Assembly: GCA_904386005.1 (NCBI GenBank)
Contig: CAJFKR010000009.1
Coordinates: forward strand, 1-49,342
Source of the DNA: Candidatus Flemingiibacterium merdigallinarum
GTDB taxonomy: Bacteria; Bacillota; Clostridia; Oscillospirales; CAG-272
Direction: 5' to 3'
DNA length: 49,342 nt
The position numbers and the translations under genes are program-made. The notes under the pieces are model-generated. The model had not been told where the DNA came from. It made no database searches and was given only the letters and a program-made list of their open reading frames with translations. This document shows positions 6,970 to 16,096 of the stretch, piece after piece; the first letter of the stretch is position 1; every line of letters begins with the position of its first letter.

Positions 6970-7917
6970 TCAGACGCCGTACAGCTCGTCAAAATGCGCG
7001 GCGAGCGTATCCATTTTGTCGACGCAGAGCTTCGCGTAATCGCTGAGCTCGCCCGACGTCCTGCTCACGGTCAGCATCTTCACGCCGACCTTGTCGAGGT
7101 GGTACTTCGCGCACGACGGATAGGTCATGCTCTCAATGAACGCCGCCTGACTCAAAAACGCGCCGAGCAGCTCGGCTGCTTTGGGCTGCGAGTCATAAAG
7201 CCTGCAGAGCTTCACATACAGCTCGGGGTGGAAATTGCACATAACGCCGCAGTAGCCCGCGATGCCCGCGCGCAGAGTTTCGAGCAGAGTCTGCGCGTTC
7301 GCGTTGAACAGCAGCGGCTTCAAGCCCCGCGATTCGGTCGAGTCTATCTGCTTCTGACGTCTCGCGATTTCAAGAGCGTCGCAGCAGGTGTCCTTGATGA
7401 ACGCGAATCTGCCGCAGCTTGTCAAATAATCAATCATTCTCGGCGTCAGCAGCCGCTTGTAGGGGCGCGGGCACTCGTAGATCCCGAGCGAGATATCCCC
7501 GAGCGCGTCGACCATGCGCGACACCTCGTCAAGCCAGCGCTCGTCTCCGGTATTCTCAATGTCGAAGCGGTTTGATATCATTATCACCGAATCGACTCCG
7601 GTCGACGCCACCGCGCGCAGCTCCTCGACCTGTTCGTCGTAGCTGTCGCTGATATGCCCCGACGCGACGACAGTCATACGCCTGCCGCCGCGCGCGAGCG
7701 ACCGCGCCGTTTCGCATACCGTCTCAGCGAGCTTCACGCGGTCGGCGAGCGGCAGCAAATGTATCTCGCTCGACTGGCAGGACGCGAATATCCCGTCGCA
7801 GCCTTTTATGTAATACCACTCGACAAGCGCCCTGACCGCGCCGTAATCGACGCTGAAGTCGCGGTTATACGGCGTTATCATCGTCGGATACGCGCCGGTA
7901 TTGGGTTCAAATTTCAT
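6970..7917 (-). CDS. DHDPS/N-acetylneuraminate lyase family aldolase
   Basis: The 315-aa beta/alpha barrel belongs to the class I aldolase family of dihydrodipicolinate synthase and NanA. Key residues are visible: the Schiff-base lysine in FIKDTC (about K175), the conserved tyrosine in GIYECP (about Y147), and the early GCDGIFASCQSSEI segment corresponding to the GxxGE(T/F) pyruvate-carboxylate loop, here changed to S-S-E. The family cleaves or condenses pyruvate with an aldehyde. With the Asp-box glycosidase upstream and a NanR-like regulator downstream, a role in breaking down a released sialic-acid-like or other 2-keto sugar acid is plausible, but no kinase or epimerase gene is adjacent. 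GAAAGGA precedes ATG. Confidence 0.88.
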   Translation of the reverse strand: MKFEPNTGAYPTMITPYNRDFSVDYGAVRALVEWYYIKGCDGIFASCQSSEIHLLPLADRVKLAETVCETARSLARGGRRMTVVASGHISDSYDEQVEELRAVASTGVDSVIMISNRFDIENTGDERWLDEVSRMVDALGDISLGIYECPRPYKRLLTPRMIDYLTSCGRFAFIKDTCCDALEIARRQKQIDSTESRGLKPLLFNANAQTLLETLRAGIAGYCGVMCNFHPELYVKLCRLYDSQPKAAELLGAFLSQAAFIESMTYPSCAKYHLDKVGVKMLTVSRTSGELSDYAKLCVDKMDTLAAHFDELYGV

Positions 7918-7991
7918 GTAAAATAATCCTTTCGGTTCAAATATATGTGGGAACAGAGCCAGTGTTTACCGATTCTGTCAATTCACCTGTA

Positions 7992-9371
7992 TCACAACAG
8001 ACCGCGAAAATCGCTTATCCGGTGGAAGGTCTCGAAATTCGTGTCGTGGAAATTCTTCGCGCCGTTATACGCGGTGCGGCTCTGAAAGAGGATGTCGTCG
8101 CCGTCGATCAGAAAATCCACATACTGGAACGCGATCTTCTGCGGGTCGTCATTGCGGCAGTCGAGGATGTGCTTGACCAGCTTCCACTCATAAAGGTCCT
8201 CCGAGCAGATGAGCGACAGCAGATTGCGCAGCGTCCTCGGCTCGGGCAGATTGTAGCTGACAAGCGAGAAATAGAGCTTTGATTTCGGGTCGTATATGAT
8301 ATCGCATTTTGATGTAGTCGACGGGAAGTCGATTATCGCCTCGAAGCGCGGCTCGCGCTCGGGGTCGTCGGGATCGAATTCGAGCATCAACGACCGACCG
8401 TCCGCGTAGCGCAGTATATCGAAGATCCTGCCGTCGGGAGCTTCGACGACATTGCCCTCGATAGCGCCGATTATGCCGTCAATCGCGACGTCACGGTGAT
8501 TTTCGGGCAGCCAGAAATCGGTAAGCGTCCAGCTTTCGGCGCACAGCAGATCGGAGTCGACCGGAGCCGACAGCACGGCGTCGCCGAACACCTTGGTATG
8601 CCACGCGCCATACTGCACATCGGTCATTACCTTGCCGTGCGATATCAGCACCGGCATCGGCGCGCGGTGCAGTCCGGACATATTCGAACAGTTCGCGCCG
8701 CGGAACAATACTGTCGGTGCTGTCCAGCTGACTCCGTCGTCGTCCGACGCGCCGATCAGCAGATCGCCGTACTCGCGCGACACGCCGAGCATATACAGCC
8801 GGCCGTTTACCAAAAACAGCTTGCCCCAGAAGCAGGGGAAGAGCTCGACAAGATAGTGCCAGCTCTCACCGTCGTCGTCCGAATAATATATCAGCGTCAG
8901 ATTCTGCGGCGCGCCGCCGGCGAACACATCCATTGACGCGAGCAGCCGTCCGCTCGCGAGCCTGACAATCGACGGCGAGCAGAGGTAGTTGCCCGAGAAC
9001 GAGTATTCGCGGTCGTCGGGATGCAGGTAGTTTATGACCTTACCGGGCACCTCTCCGGTCCGCACGAGCCGCACCGACGAGCGCGCGCCGTCGTTCCGCT
9101 CGACGTAGACCTCATAGTCGGCAAGGTCGCCGCAGTCGATATCTACCGTATAAAAGCCGCCCGACATATCCGGCCGCACCGCGGTATACTCGCCATTGTC
9201 GCGCGGGCGCCAATAGACGATATGCTCCGAGTCGGGCTGCGTGTCGTCGATGAAATCGACCGTAAACCCGCCGCGGCGCGGCGCGAGCCGGCAGATATAA
9301 GGAGACAGTGCGCGGCGGCTATCGAAAAGCTCGGTATAAGGTCTGTATCCCCATCCGGTATTAGGCTTCAT
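7992..9371 (-). CDS. Sialidase-like (Asp-box, BNR) six-bladed propeller protein
   Basis: The 459-aa product has a short N-terminal beta domain, then a propeller from about residue 120 with two clear Asp boxes, S-D-D-D-G-E-S-W at 164-171 and S-D-D-D-G-V-S-W at 209-216. This pattern is typical of exo-sialidases and related glycosidases. No signal peptide is seen, so it may act in the cytosol on imported oligosaccharides or be a non-sialidase member. I chose the ATG at 9371 because AGGAGAT is six bases upstream; an in-frame ATG at 9425 lies inside or upstream of the operator and promoter. It is the first gene of the operon with the aldolase and the GntR regulator. Confidence 0.85.
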   Translation of the reverse strand: MKPNTGWGYRPYTELFDSRRALSPYICRLAPRRGGFTVDFIDDTQPDSEHIVYWRPRDNGEYTAVRPDMSGGFYTVDIDCGDLADYEVYVERNDGARSSVRLVRTGEVPGKVINYLHPDDREYSFSGNYLCSPSIVRLASGRLLASMDVFAGGAPQNLTLIYYSDDDGESWHYLVELFPCFWGKLFLVNGRLYMLGVSREYGDLLIGASDDDGVSWTAPTVLFRGANCSNMSGLHRAPMPVLISHGKVMTDVQYGAWHTKVFGDAVLSAPVDSDLLCAESWTLTDFWLPENHRDVAIDGIIGAIEGNVVEAPDGRIFDILRYADGRSLMLEFDPDDPEREPRFEAIIDFPSTTSKCDIIYDPKSKLYFSLVSYNLPEPRTLRNLLSLICSEDLYEWKLVKHILDCRNDDPQKIAFQYVDFLIDGDDILFQSRTAYNGAKNFHDTNFETFHRISDFRGLL

Positions 9372-9394
9372 ATTATCATCTCCTAAAATTAAAA

Positions 9395-9423
9395 GGTACA
9401 ATATTGTATGACAATATTGTACC
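9395..9423. promoter_or_regulatory. Perfect GntR (FadR-type) operator
   Basis: Arms GGTACAATATTGT (9395-9407) and ACAATATTGTACC (9411-9423) are perfect inverted repeats separated by ATG. The core TTGT-ATG-ACAA matches the FadR-subfamily consensus TNGT-N3-ACNA. It covers the -10 hexamer of the glycosidase promoter, as expected for a repressor site. Confidence 0.88.
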
Positions 9424-9444
9424 ATGGTTAGGGCTGAAAGTCAA
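9416..9444 (-). promoter_or_regulatory. Sigma-A promoter of glycosidase-aldolase-regulator operon
   Basis: Minus strand: TTGACT (9444-9439), 17-base spacer, TACAAT (9421-9416). The -10 lies inside the inverted repeat. Confidence 0.85.
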
Positions 9445-9473
9445 GTATATCGGGAAAATTTATATTATCAACT

Positions 9474-9494
9474 CGATATTGTCTGTCAATATCG
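9474..9494. promoter_or_regulatory. Second, imperfect operator-like inverted repeat
   Basis: CGATATTG (9474-9481) and CAATATCG (9487-9494) are inverted around TCTGT. It is upstream of the operon promoter, shares the ATATTG half-site with the main operator, and includes a TTGACA on the minus strand. It could be an auxiliary operator or an alternative upstream promoter. Confidence 0.45.
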
Positions 9495-9526
9495 TTTCTG
9501 CGTCATCATTGTTTAGCTCTGTCGAT

Positions 9527-11167
9527 TTAATGTCCCATGCCGCCCATCCGCGAACCGCTGCCGACTATAGTCGCAGTCAGCTCAATTGTCTGTTCGCTGC
9601 CGCCAATACTGACTGTGTAAGCTTCGCCGACCGCGAATTCCGGTACGCTGATAACCGCGCATTTGTATTCTTTTGTCGGGGTAAACGAAATCAAAACATT
9701 GTTATCGGCGTCAGTAACAACCAACTCGCCTGACGCGGAAGCATCCACATTCACAAGCATCGCCGCCTGTGTCGAGCTGCCGCTAAAATTCTGAGCCATC
9801 TGTCCGGTGTCCACCGCGACTATGATACCGCCGGTCACTACTCCCTCGGTCTGGTAGTCGAGCGCGCCATCCATTCCGGACGTCGGACCTGTGATATAAA
9901 CTTCACCGCCGTTCAGGTAAATCCCGCCGTTTGAATCGATTCCGTCGCCCGAAGCGTCAATCACTATTACGCCGCCGTTGATTGTGATGTCGCCGCTGCT
10001 GGAGGTAAACATATCTCCGCCCTTGAAGCCGCCGAAGCCGCTCGAATCATTGCCGCCGGCCGCGTTGATGCCGTCGTCGGTCGAAACCAGCGATACATTG
10101 CCGCCGTTGATTACTATATCGAGCCCCTCGATACCCTCGTATGACTGCGAAATTGTGACGTCTCCATCGTTCAATTTAAACGTGCCGTCGGCATGGAACG
10201 CGTCGTCGCCGGTAAGGATAGTGAAGCCGCCTCCGTCAAGCGTCATATCCGCGTTCGTGTGAACAGCGTCGTCATGCGCATTGATATTGAAGCTGCCCGC
10301 CTCAATTGACAGATTGCCTTTAGCCTTGATTCCTTTCCCGCTCGCCGTGTCAGTCGACTGCGTTTCGCCGGAGCCGAACCCTCCGCCAAGACCGTTATCA
10401 GCTTTCGGCGCACCGCCGCCGGTGACAATATTGAACTCACCGCCTGTAATTTCGAGCGTGACAGCTGAATCTATACCGTCTCCCTCCGATGTGATATCGA
10501 AGACGCCCGAATTAATCAGGATTGAGCCGAGCGTCGTGTCGTCATTGTTTTCGGCGTGCAGACCGTCCTTTCCGGAGACGAGGATAAAGCTGCCGCCGTC
10601 GAACTGTATTAAGTCGTTGGCTTCGAGCGCGTGCCCGCCAGCCGTAATGTCGTAGCTGCCGCCGGTAATGACAAGGTCGTCCTTTGATGTGACGCCATTG
10701 CCCTCCGCACAAGATATGGTCAGACTGCCGTCTCCTCCGAGCTCCAAGTCCTCTTTTGAAAAGATCGCCGCGTCGATATTATTGTCGTCGATTTGTACAA
10801 ATTCGCCGCCGACCGCGAGGTGGTTCTCGCTGCCGTCAGCCAGTGTGATTGTGACCTTATCCGCCTGCTTTATATATATCGGCGCGCTTGACTGACAGCT
10901 GATGTCAACGCCGTCGAGTATCAGCTCGACCTTGTCGGACTTTGGGACTTCAATCACGATCTGCCCCTCGTCAAGGCTGCCGCTGACCGTATAGCTGCCA
11001 CCCTCGCTTATCAGCAGGCTGTCATCGCCCAAAATGATTTCATTTGTATTCACGTTTACAAGCCTACTGACGCCGCTCTGATCACATCCGCAAAGTATTG
11101 CCGTCGGAACTATTGTAAACATCGTCAATATGCCGAGATTTTTAGCACAATACTTGATAAAATTCAT
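9527..11167 (-). CDS. Cthe_2159-like carbohydrate-binding lipoprotein (DUF4353)
   Basis: The 546-aa protein begins with a signal peptide ending in a lipobox-like AILCGC (Cys near residue 28). The mature part is a right-handed beta-helix of many repeated short units rich in GGxxxI, DDGI and ALEAND patterns (for example VTSKDDLVITGGSYDI, GIDSAVTLEITGGEFNI, GINAAGG), as in the clostridial Cthe_2159 family, whose founding member binds polygalacturonate. A glycine-rich insert near residues 255-275 and a C-terminal beta domain ending in GSGSRMGGMGH follow. Probably a surface adhesin or glycan-binding protein. GTGGAGA precedes ATG by eleven bases. It is downstream of an esterase gene on the same strand. 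Confidence 0.88.
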   Translation of the reverse strand: MNFIKYCAKNLGILTMFTIVPTAILCGCDQSGVSRLVNVNTNEIILGDDSLLISEGGSYTVSGSLDEGQIVIEVPKSDKVELILDGVDISCQSSAPIYIKQADKVTITLADGSENHLAVGGEFVQIDDNNIDAAIFSKEDLELGGDGSLTISCAEGNGVTSKDDLVITGGSYDITAGGHALEANDLIQFDGGSFILVSGKDGLHAENNDDTTLGSILINSGVFDITSEGDGIDSAVTLEITGGEFNIVTGGGAPKADNGLGGGFGSGETQSTDTASGKGIKAKGNLSIEAGSFNINAHDDAVHTNADMTLDGGGFTILTGDDAFHADGTFKLNDGDVTISQSYEGIEGLDIVINGGNVSLVSTDDGINAAGGNDSSGFGGFKGGDMFTSSSGDITINGGVIVIDASGDGIDSNGGIYLNGGEVYITGPTSGMDGALDYQTEGVVTGGIIVAVDTGQMAQNFSGSSTQAAMLVNVDASASGELVVTDADNNVLISFTPTKEYKCAVISVPEFAVGEAYTVSIGGSEQTIELTATIVGSGSRMGGMGH

Positions 11168-11253
11168 TTACTATATTCTCCACAAGGGCGATTTGATTTG
11201 TCAGATCGTCGGAGCTGCTCACTGTCAGCCGCCCTGCATTATCATTGCCGCGG

Positions 11254-12417
11254 TCATCGCGTGTAGGATATAATTTCCGGCGGTCTATATGGGTGGGTCA
11301 TGTTTTGTATGAATGTGATTTTTTTCTGTGTCTTGAAGTTGTGCCAGAGCACGACCTCGGTCGACGGCGGGCAGACGTAGTCGCCGAGTCCGCAGGTGAT
11401 CTCGACCGGACAGGTCACGCGCTTCGCCTGAATCGCGGTATCGAAATACATGACGCCCTCGTCCGGCTCGGGACGCCAGCCGCGCAGTCTGCCGACCTTG
11501 ATACCGCCGAGGTCGCAGAGCCACGGAATAAAGATATTGAGTCCCGCCGCGAAATCGATATGCGCCGCGACAGATACCGCCTGAAGCGCGCCCATCGAAC
11601 CGCCGTCGAGATATATGCCGCCCTCGTCATATTCGGGGATAGACCTGAGGTATCGCGCCGCCTGTATGTCGCGCAGTATTACATATAGGAAGTAGCAGGT
11701 TTCGGGCGACTTATTCTCATTTCGGTCAAAGCCGAAGCCGGCGTGAGCCTTCGAAAACTCGTCGTAGTAGCTCTGCTTATCGAAATTGTTGATACCGTGG
11801 ATGTTGACCTGAAAATAGGCTGTATTTGGCTGACGGACTACATTCGACACGGCAAAGCTGTATCCATGGAAGCCCAGCCGTCCGCGCAGCGACTTCGGTT
11901 TGGCGTCGCGCGGCAGTGTGAGTATGCCCGAAACCGGCATCGGTCCGACGCACTCGAGCCGGATGTCGTATGAGCGGTAATCGGGGTCGCCCGAATCGAT
12001 TTCGTTCATATACAGGACGCGCGGTTCGACCTCATCCAGCCGTGCGAGCTGATTTTTCCAGAACTCGTCGAAGTCGTCGGGGTCGGGCGTTCCCTGTTCG
12101 ATTTTGTCGATCTCGGCTCCGGCTCCGCCCTCGAATTTATCGATAGTCGGCAGCGGTGTGCCGTCGAGCGAGCAGGCGGTGACAATGACGTGGACAAAGC
12201 CTGGCTTTGCGAGCGTTGTATGCAGCTCAATCGTTCCGCTCTCGCCCGACGCCATGCCACTCGACTTCGCGCCGTCGTCTCCATACATCTCCCATTTGAA
12301 CAGCGGGCAGCCGAAGCGTCGCGCTCCGTCGCTCAGCTCGAGCCGGAACTCGATATCCTCCCCGCACTTGTAGCCGACCGCGTCACGTGTGGTTGATCCT
12401 TTGAAATATCCTGCCAT
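11254..12417 (-). CDS. Acetyl xylan esterase family (CE7/AXE1) alpha/beta-hydrolase
   Basis: The 387-aa product matches carbohydrate esterase family 7: an N-terminal beta region of about 90 residues, the linker DPDDFDEFWKNQLARLDEV, an RGRLGFHGY oxyanion segment, and the triad Ser in GGSMGA (about 274), Asp in GLGDYVCPP (about 346) and His in MTHPYR (about 375). These enzymes remove acetyl groups from xylo-oligosaccharides or cephalosporins. No signal peptide is seen, suggesting a cytosolic role on imported acetylated oligosaccharides. The start is the ATG with AGGAGG nine bases upstream; a TTG three codons earlier is too close to that site. Neighbours are an SLC13 permease and a glycan-binding lipoprotein. 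Confidence 0.92.
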   Translation of the reverse strand: MAGYFKGSTTRDAVGYKCGEDIEFRLELSDGARRFGCPLFKWEMYGDDGAKSSGMASGESGTIELHTTLAKPGFVHVIVTACSLDGTPLPTIDKFEGGAGAEIDKIEQGTPDPDDFDEFWKNQLARLDEVEPRVLYMNEIDSGDPDYRSYDIRLECVGPMPVSGILTLPRDAKPKSLRGRLGFHGYSFAVSNVVRQPNTAYFQVNIHGINNFDKQSYYDEFSKAHAGFGFDRNENKSPETCYFLYVILRDIQAARYLRSIPEYDEGGIYLDGGSMGALQAVSVAAHIDFAAGLNIFIPWLCDLGGIKVGRLRGWRPEPDEGVMYFDTAIQAKRVTCPVEITCGLGDYVCPPSTEVVLWHNFKTQKKITFIQNMTHPYRPPEIISYTR

Positions 12418-12552
12418 TTTTCTCAATCCTCCTGATTTTATAAAAAGGTATGGGTTATTCTGATAAAGATATAGGTAGTGCGTTATATTATGCGCTCTGA
12501 AAGCAATAGAGCTGACAATAAGTCTACCGGCAAATCTGACTTCAAGTTGATT

Positions 12553-13752
12553 TTACGGCTTCATCATCACAATCGACATTATGACTGTCAGAATCAGCAG
12601 AAAGCCGAAGTTGACCGCGAGGAAAAGCCCGATATACTGCTTGGTTCGCGCGGGATAATTCTTTGTGTATTCGCGGAAGGTAATGAGGCTCGCGAGCGAG
12701 GCTATAAGCGTACCCACGCCGCCGATATTGACTCCGATCAGGAGCGCGCGGTAGTTCTCGGTGAACTGCGACAAAAGTATCGCCGACGGCACATTCGAGA
12801 TAAACTGACAGGATAAAATCGAGAATATCAGCGTATTTTTATCGAGCAGTGACGACACGAAGTCGCGCACAACGCCTATTCTCGCCATATTTCCCGAGAA
12901 TACAAAGAAAGCGGCAAAGGTCATGAGCAGCGGATAGTCGACCATAGCAAGCGCCTTTCGGTCGACAAAGACAAGGACTGCCGGTATGACGATAAGCCCG
13001 ATCCAATAGGGAATCCCGCGAAAGACTATCGCGACCGCGAGCACGAACAGCGCAGAATACAGTATAACGCGTCCGCGCGGCATCGGCGGCTCGCTGTCCT
13101 CGGGGAACTCAATCGGCGTCGGTTTTACGAAGAAGCAGCAGAGCGTGATTATAAATATCGAAATCGCGAACGGCAGAGCCATAATAGACACAAACTCGCC
13201 GTTCGGTATCTCGAATTTGGTATACAGGTAGAGGTTCTGCGGGTTTCCGAACGGAGTCAGCATACCGCCGAGGTTCGCGGCGATATTCTGCAAGATGAAC
13301 GTGATCGCGGTATAGCGTTGATTTCCGGTACCGGTCAGCACGAAATAGCCGAGCGGAAGAAAGGTCAGCAGCGCCATGTCATTCGCTATCAGCATCGAGC
13401 CAATGAACGTGATATATACGACGGCGATGACGCAGCGGCGTATATTTCCGAACCGCTTGACAATTGTATGCGCGAGCCGATAAAAGAAGTTGATATTCTT
13501 GAGGGCGCAGACCACGGCGAGCACACAGAACAGGCAGGTCAGGGTCTTTAAGTCAAAATAGCCGAGATATTCGCGGTCGGGAGGGACTATGAACGAGGTC
13601 GCAACCGCTGCCAGCAGCGCGATTTCGAGCACGACATTCTTTTTGGCGAACGTTATCAGCTTCGCTCTCATTCCCACCGCGGGGATTTCTTCATTATGTA
13701 CAATATGACCGTGCATCGCGGCGCGGTCGCGTGAAAAGGCTATGAACTTCAT
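12553..13752 (-). CDS. SLC13/ArsB-type anion permease (ion transporter superfamily)
   Basis: The 399-aa membrane protein has about ten hydrophobic helices and the two-half organisation of the ion transporter superfamily, with NPQNLYLY after GGMLTPFG in the first half and the re-entrant-type SNVPSAILLSQF in the second; these resemble the SNT/NP motifs of dicarboxylate or citrate carriers. An N-terminal cytosolic extension of about 30 residues precedes the first helix; an internal Met (MRAKLITF) is an alternative start because no strong ribosome site precedes ATG 13752. Substrate cannot be inferred beyond an anion such as a di- or tricarboxylate. It sits between the GT4-CsaB fusion and the esterase gene on the same strand. 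Confidence 0.85.
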   Translation of the reverse strand: MKFIAFSRDRAAMHGHIVHNEEIPAVGMRAKLITFAKKNVVLEIALLAAVATSFIVPPDREYLGYFDLKTLTCLFCVLAVVCALKNINFFYRLAHTIVKRFGNIRRCVIAVVYITFIGSMLIANDMALLTFLPLGYFVLTGTGNQRYTAITFILQNIAANLGGMLTPFGNPQNLYLYTKFEIPNGEFVSIMALPFAISIFIITLCCFFVKPTPIEFPEDSEPPMPRGRVILYSALFVLAVAIVFRGIPYWIGLIVIPAVLVFVDRKALAMVDYPLLMTFAAFFVFSGNMARIGVVRDFVSSLLDKNTLIFSILSCQFISNVPSAILLSQFTENYRALLIGVNIGGVGTLIASLASLITFREYTKNYPARTKQYIGLFLAVNFGFLLILTVIMSIVMMKP

Positions 13753-13861
13753 ATGCCTATGTTGTCGCCGTCACTTTCGTTTGGGATATTTTTTATTGAT
13801 TTGTGGATTTTATAGGGAAGCGGGAAAGCTCCTAACTTATCCAAAGCTCTCGCTCTTATCG

Positions 13862-16096
13862 TTAGTTTTCCGTGACCAGTTCGATCGCTTCTTGGCAGTC
13901 TACGCGCGCGAGCGCCCGCAGACGCTCGGCTGACTTCGGCAGCTCGGTTCGAATTTTGTCGCGGTTCGCGATTAGTTTTTCGACTGCCGCGCAAAGCTCG
14001 CCGCTCGCTATTGTGCGAATATCATAGCAGTATTCGCGCTGACCGATATAGTCGAGGAACGCGTCAATCTTAGGGTCGTAGGACACGCCGATCATCGGCA
14101 CACCCATAGCCGCCGCGAAAATCAGCATATGCAGTCTTGTCCCAATAACCAGCTCGCAGCGCGGCATGATCGCGCAGAGCTCGGATGCGGTCAGATGCGG
14201 CAGCAGCTTTCCGCAGCCCACCCGCTTCGCGAGCGCTTCGGTTATATCCATATCCTTGCCGTTGTGCATCGGTACAAACAGCGGCATCAGCGAGTATCTC
14301 TGCGCGATTTCGCGTATGTCGCCGGCAAGCCTTCCGACAAGGTCAGACCCGCCGCGGCTTTTCTTGTCGCCGAAGTTGTCGCCCTCCTTGACCGAGACTA
14401 CAAAGCAGCGCTCGGCTATGCCGTCCCGCTTTTCAATATATTCGGTCCATTCGCCCTCGCAGGGCTTTGTCAGAAACGCCGGGTCAGCGCTCGGACGCAG
14501 CTTTGAGTCGGGTATCCCGAGCTCACGCGCGAGCTGTCTCGACCGATCATCCCTCAGGCTGATATAGTCCGCCTTTGCCATAATTTCGGCGGCGAGCCTT
14601 CGGCTCGAGCTGTCGACGAGCGGACCGAGCCCGTTCGCGTAAAGCATCAGCTTGAGCCCGGCGCGCTTCGCCATGCGCATTATCGTCACATAATAGAACA
14701 GGCTTTTCTTGCTCGTTCCGTCCTGCAGCAGACTGCCGCCGCCCGAAATCAGCAGCTTTGCCGAGCGCATCTCGCGCGCTATTTTCGGAAGATTGAAGCG
14801 GTTTATCGCGCGCACGCGGCAGCTCTCGGCGGTCAGGGTCGGTGAGTTCGACAGCACCGTAATCCTCGCGTCAGGGCGCAGAGCGCGTATACCGTCTATC
14901 ATCGATTTTAGCAGCGAGTCGTCGCCCATATTTTTAAAACCGTAATAACCGCTGATTATAATTTCGCCGCGCTTGTATTTCGGCGCAGTCAGCATTGAGT
15001 ATACCTTTTCGTAATCGTCAGTCATGCGGCTTGTCGAATAGCCGGACAGGATGACCGAGCGATTGTATTCACCCAACCGCGCGCGCGAGGGCGCGTCCAT
15101 ATTGTACAGTTTTAGTATATCGTTCGCGATAAGCTCGGCGTCGGGCAGCCGCTCGCCGCGGCAGCAGAAATTCGTGCTGACCGCGAGGTCGCATACCCGC
15201 TCGTCGAAAATTCCGATATAGCCCTGCGCTCCGGCGAGCACGACCGGCTTTTCCTCGCTCATCGCTTCGAGCGCGGCGCGCGACACGCCGACGAAAATAT
15301 CTCCCGCCGAAATCAGGTCGACTACGTCAGTCCGCGCCCCGGTCAGAGTCACGACCTCGCGGCCGTATTGCTTGTTTATATTGTCCGCCTTGGCTTTCAG
15401 CTCGCCATATGCCGTACCGCTGCCGACTATCAGTATACGCAGCTCGGGTATCTCGGAAATCAGCCCTCCGACCGCCTCGCAGAGTAAGAATCCGGGCAGC
15501 GCCGCCTCGACGTCGATTCGGCTGACATAGACCACCGTGAACGCCGACGCGTCAATTCCCAGCTCGCGTCTGACGCGCGCTCCGTCGGTGTTCGCCTTCG
15601 AAAAACGCTCGGTGTCAATGCCGTTTATAGTCAGCGAGATGTTGTCGGACGGTATATTATAATTGTCAATCAGATACTGCTTGACGTCGCAGCTGACCGC
15701 GACCGCGTGCTCGCCCCAGTCGGAAATCCGCAGGAGCAGCGGGTCGACCTTGTATACGCCGTGCGTCGATGTGATGAACCGGAAATCCATCGACTTCGCG
15801 AGCAGTCCGCAGACGAACGCCGGTATCCGCGCGTGCGCGTGGACAATGTCGAAGCGCTCGCGCTTGATTATGCGTTTTAGACCGAAGTAACTCTTTATCA
15901 GCGCCGCCGGATTTTTGGTATGCAGCGGCAGATTGTAATGGCGTATACCGGCGCGCTCAAGCTCGGAAACATAAACGCCGCCCTTCGACGCGACCGATAT
16001 ATCGTAACCGCGCGCGACAAGACTCTTTGAAAGCTCGACGACATGGGTCTCAGCCCCGCCGATTTCGAGCCCCATCAGAGTCATAAGTATTTTCAT
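13862..16096 (-). CDS. Glycosyltransferase family 4 - CsaB pyruvyltransferase fusion
   Basis: The 744-aa protein joins two enzymes. Residues about 1-365 are a GT4 glycosyltransferase (GGAETHVVEL near 14, VHAHARIPAF near 85, GIDTERF, and a C-terminal ALEAMSEEKPVV nucleotide-sugar segment). Residues about 375-744 are a polysaccharide pyruvyltransferase of the CsaB family (IIISGYYGFKNMGDDSLL, ISGGGSLLQDGTS, NGLGP, a TRLHMLIFAAAMGVP near the end). CsaB adds ketal-pyruvate to the secondary cell wall polymer, which SLH domains bind. GGAGAG six bases upstream supports the ATG at 16096. The gene overlaps the upstream Cys-rich gene by 47 bases, so they are co-translated. Confidence 0.93.
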   Translation of the reverse strand: MKILMTLMGLEIGGAETHVVELSKSLVARGYDISVASKGGVYVSELERAGIRHYNLPLHTKNPAALIKSYFGLKRIIKRERFDIVHAHARIPAFVCGLLAKSMDFRFITSTHGVYKVDPLLLRISDWGEHAVAVSCDVKQYLIDNYNIPSDNISLTINGIDTERFSKANTDGARVRRELGIDASAFTVVYVSRIDVEAALPGFLLCEAVGGLISEIPELRILIVGSGTAYGELKAKADNINKQYGREVVTLTGARTDVVDLISAGDIFVGVSRAALEAMSEEKPVVLAGAQGYIGIFDERVCDLAVSTNFCCRGERLPDAELIANDILKLYNMDAPSRARLGEYNRSVILSGYSTSRMTDDYEKVYSMLTAPKYKRGEIIISGYYGFKNMGDDSLLKSMIDGIRALRPDARITVLSNSPTLTAESCRVRAINRFNLPKIAREMRSAKLLISGGGSLLQDGTSKKSLFYYVTIMRMAKRAGLKLMLYANGLGPLVDSSSRRLAAEIMAKADYISLRDDRSRQLARELGIPDSKLRPSADPAFLTKPCEGEWTEYIEKRDGIAERCFVVSVKEGDNFGDKKSRGGSDLVGRLAGDIREIAQRYSLMPLFVPMHNGKDMDITEALAKRVGCGKLLPHLTASELCAIMPRCELVIGTRLHMLIFAAAMGVPMIGVSYDPKIDAFLDYIGQREYCYDIRTIASGELCAAVEKLIANRDKIRTELPKSAERLRALARVDCQEAIELVTEN

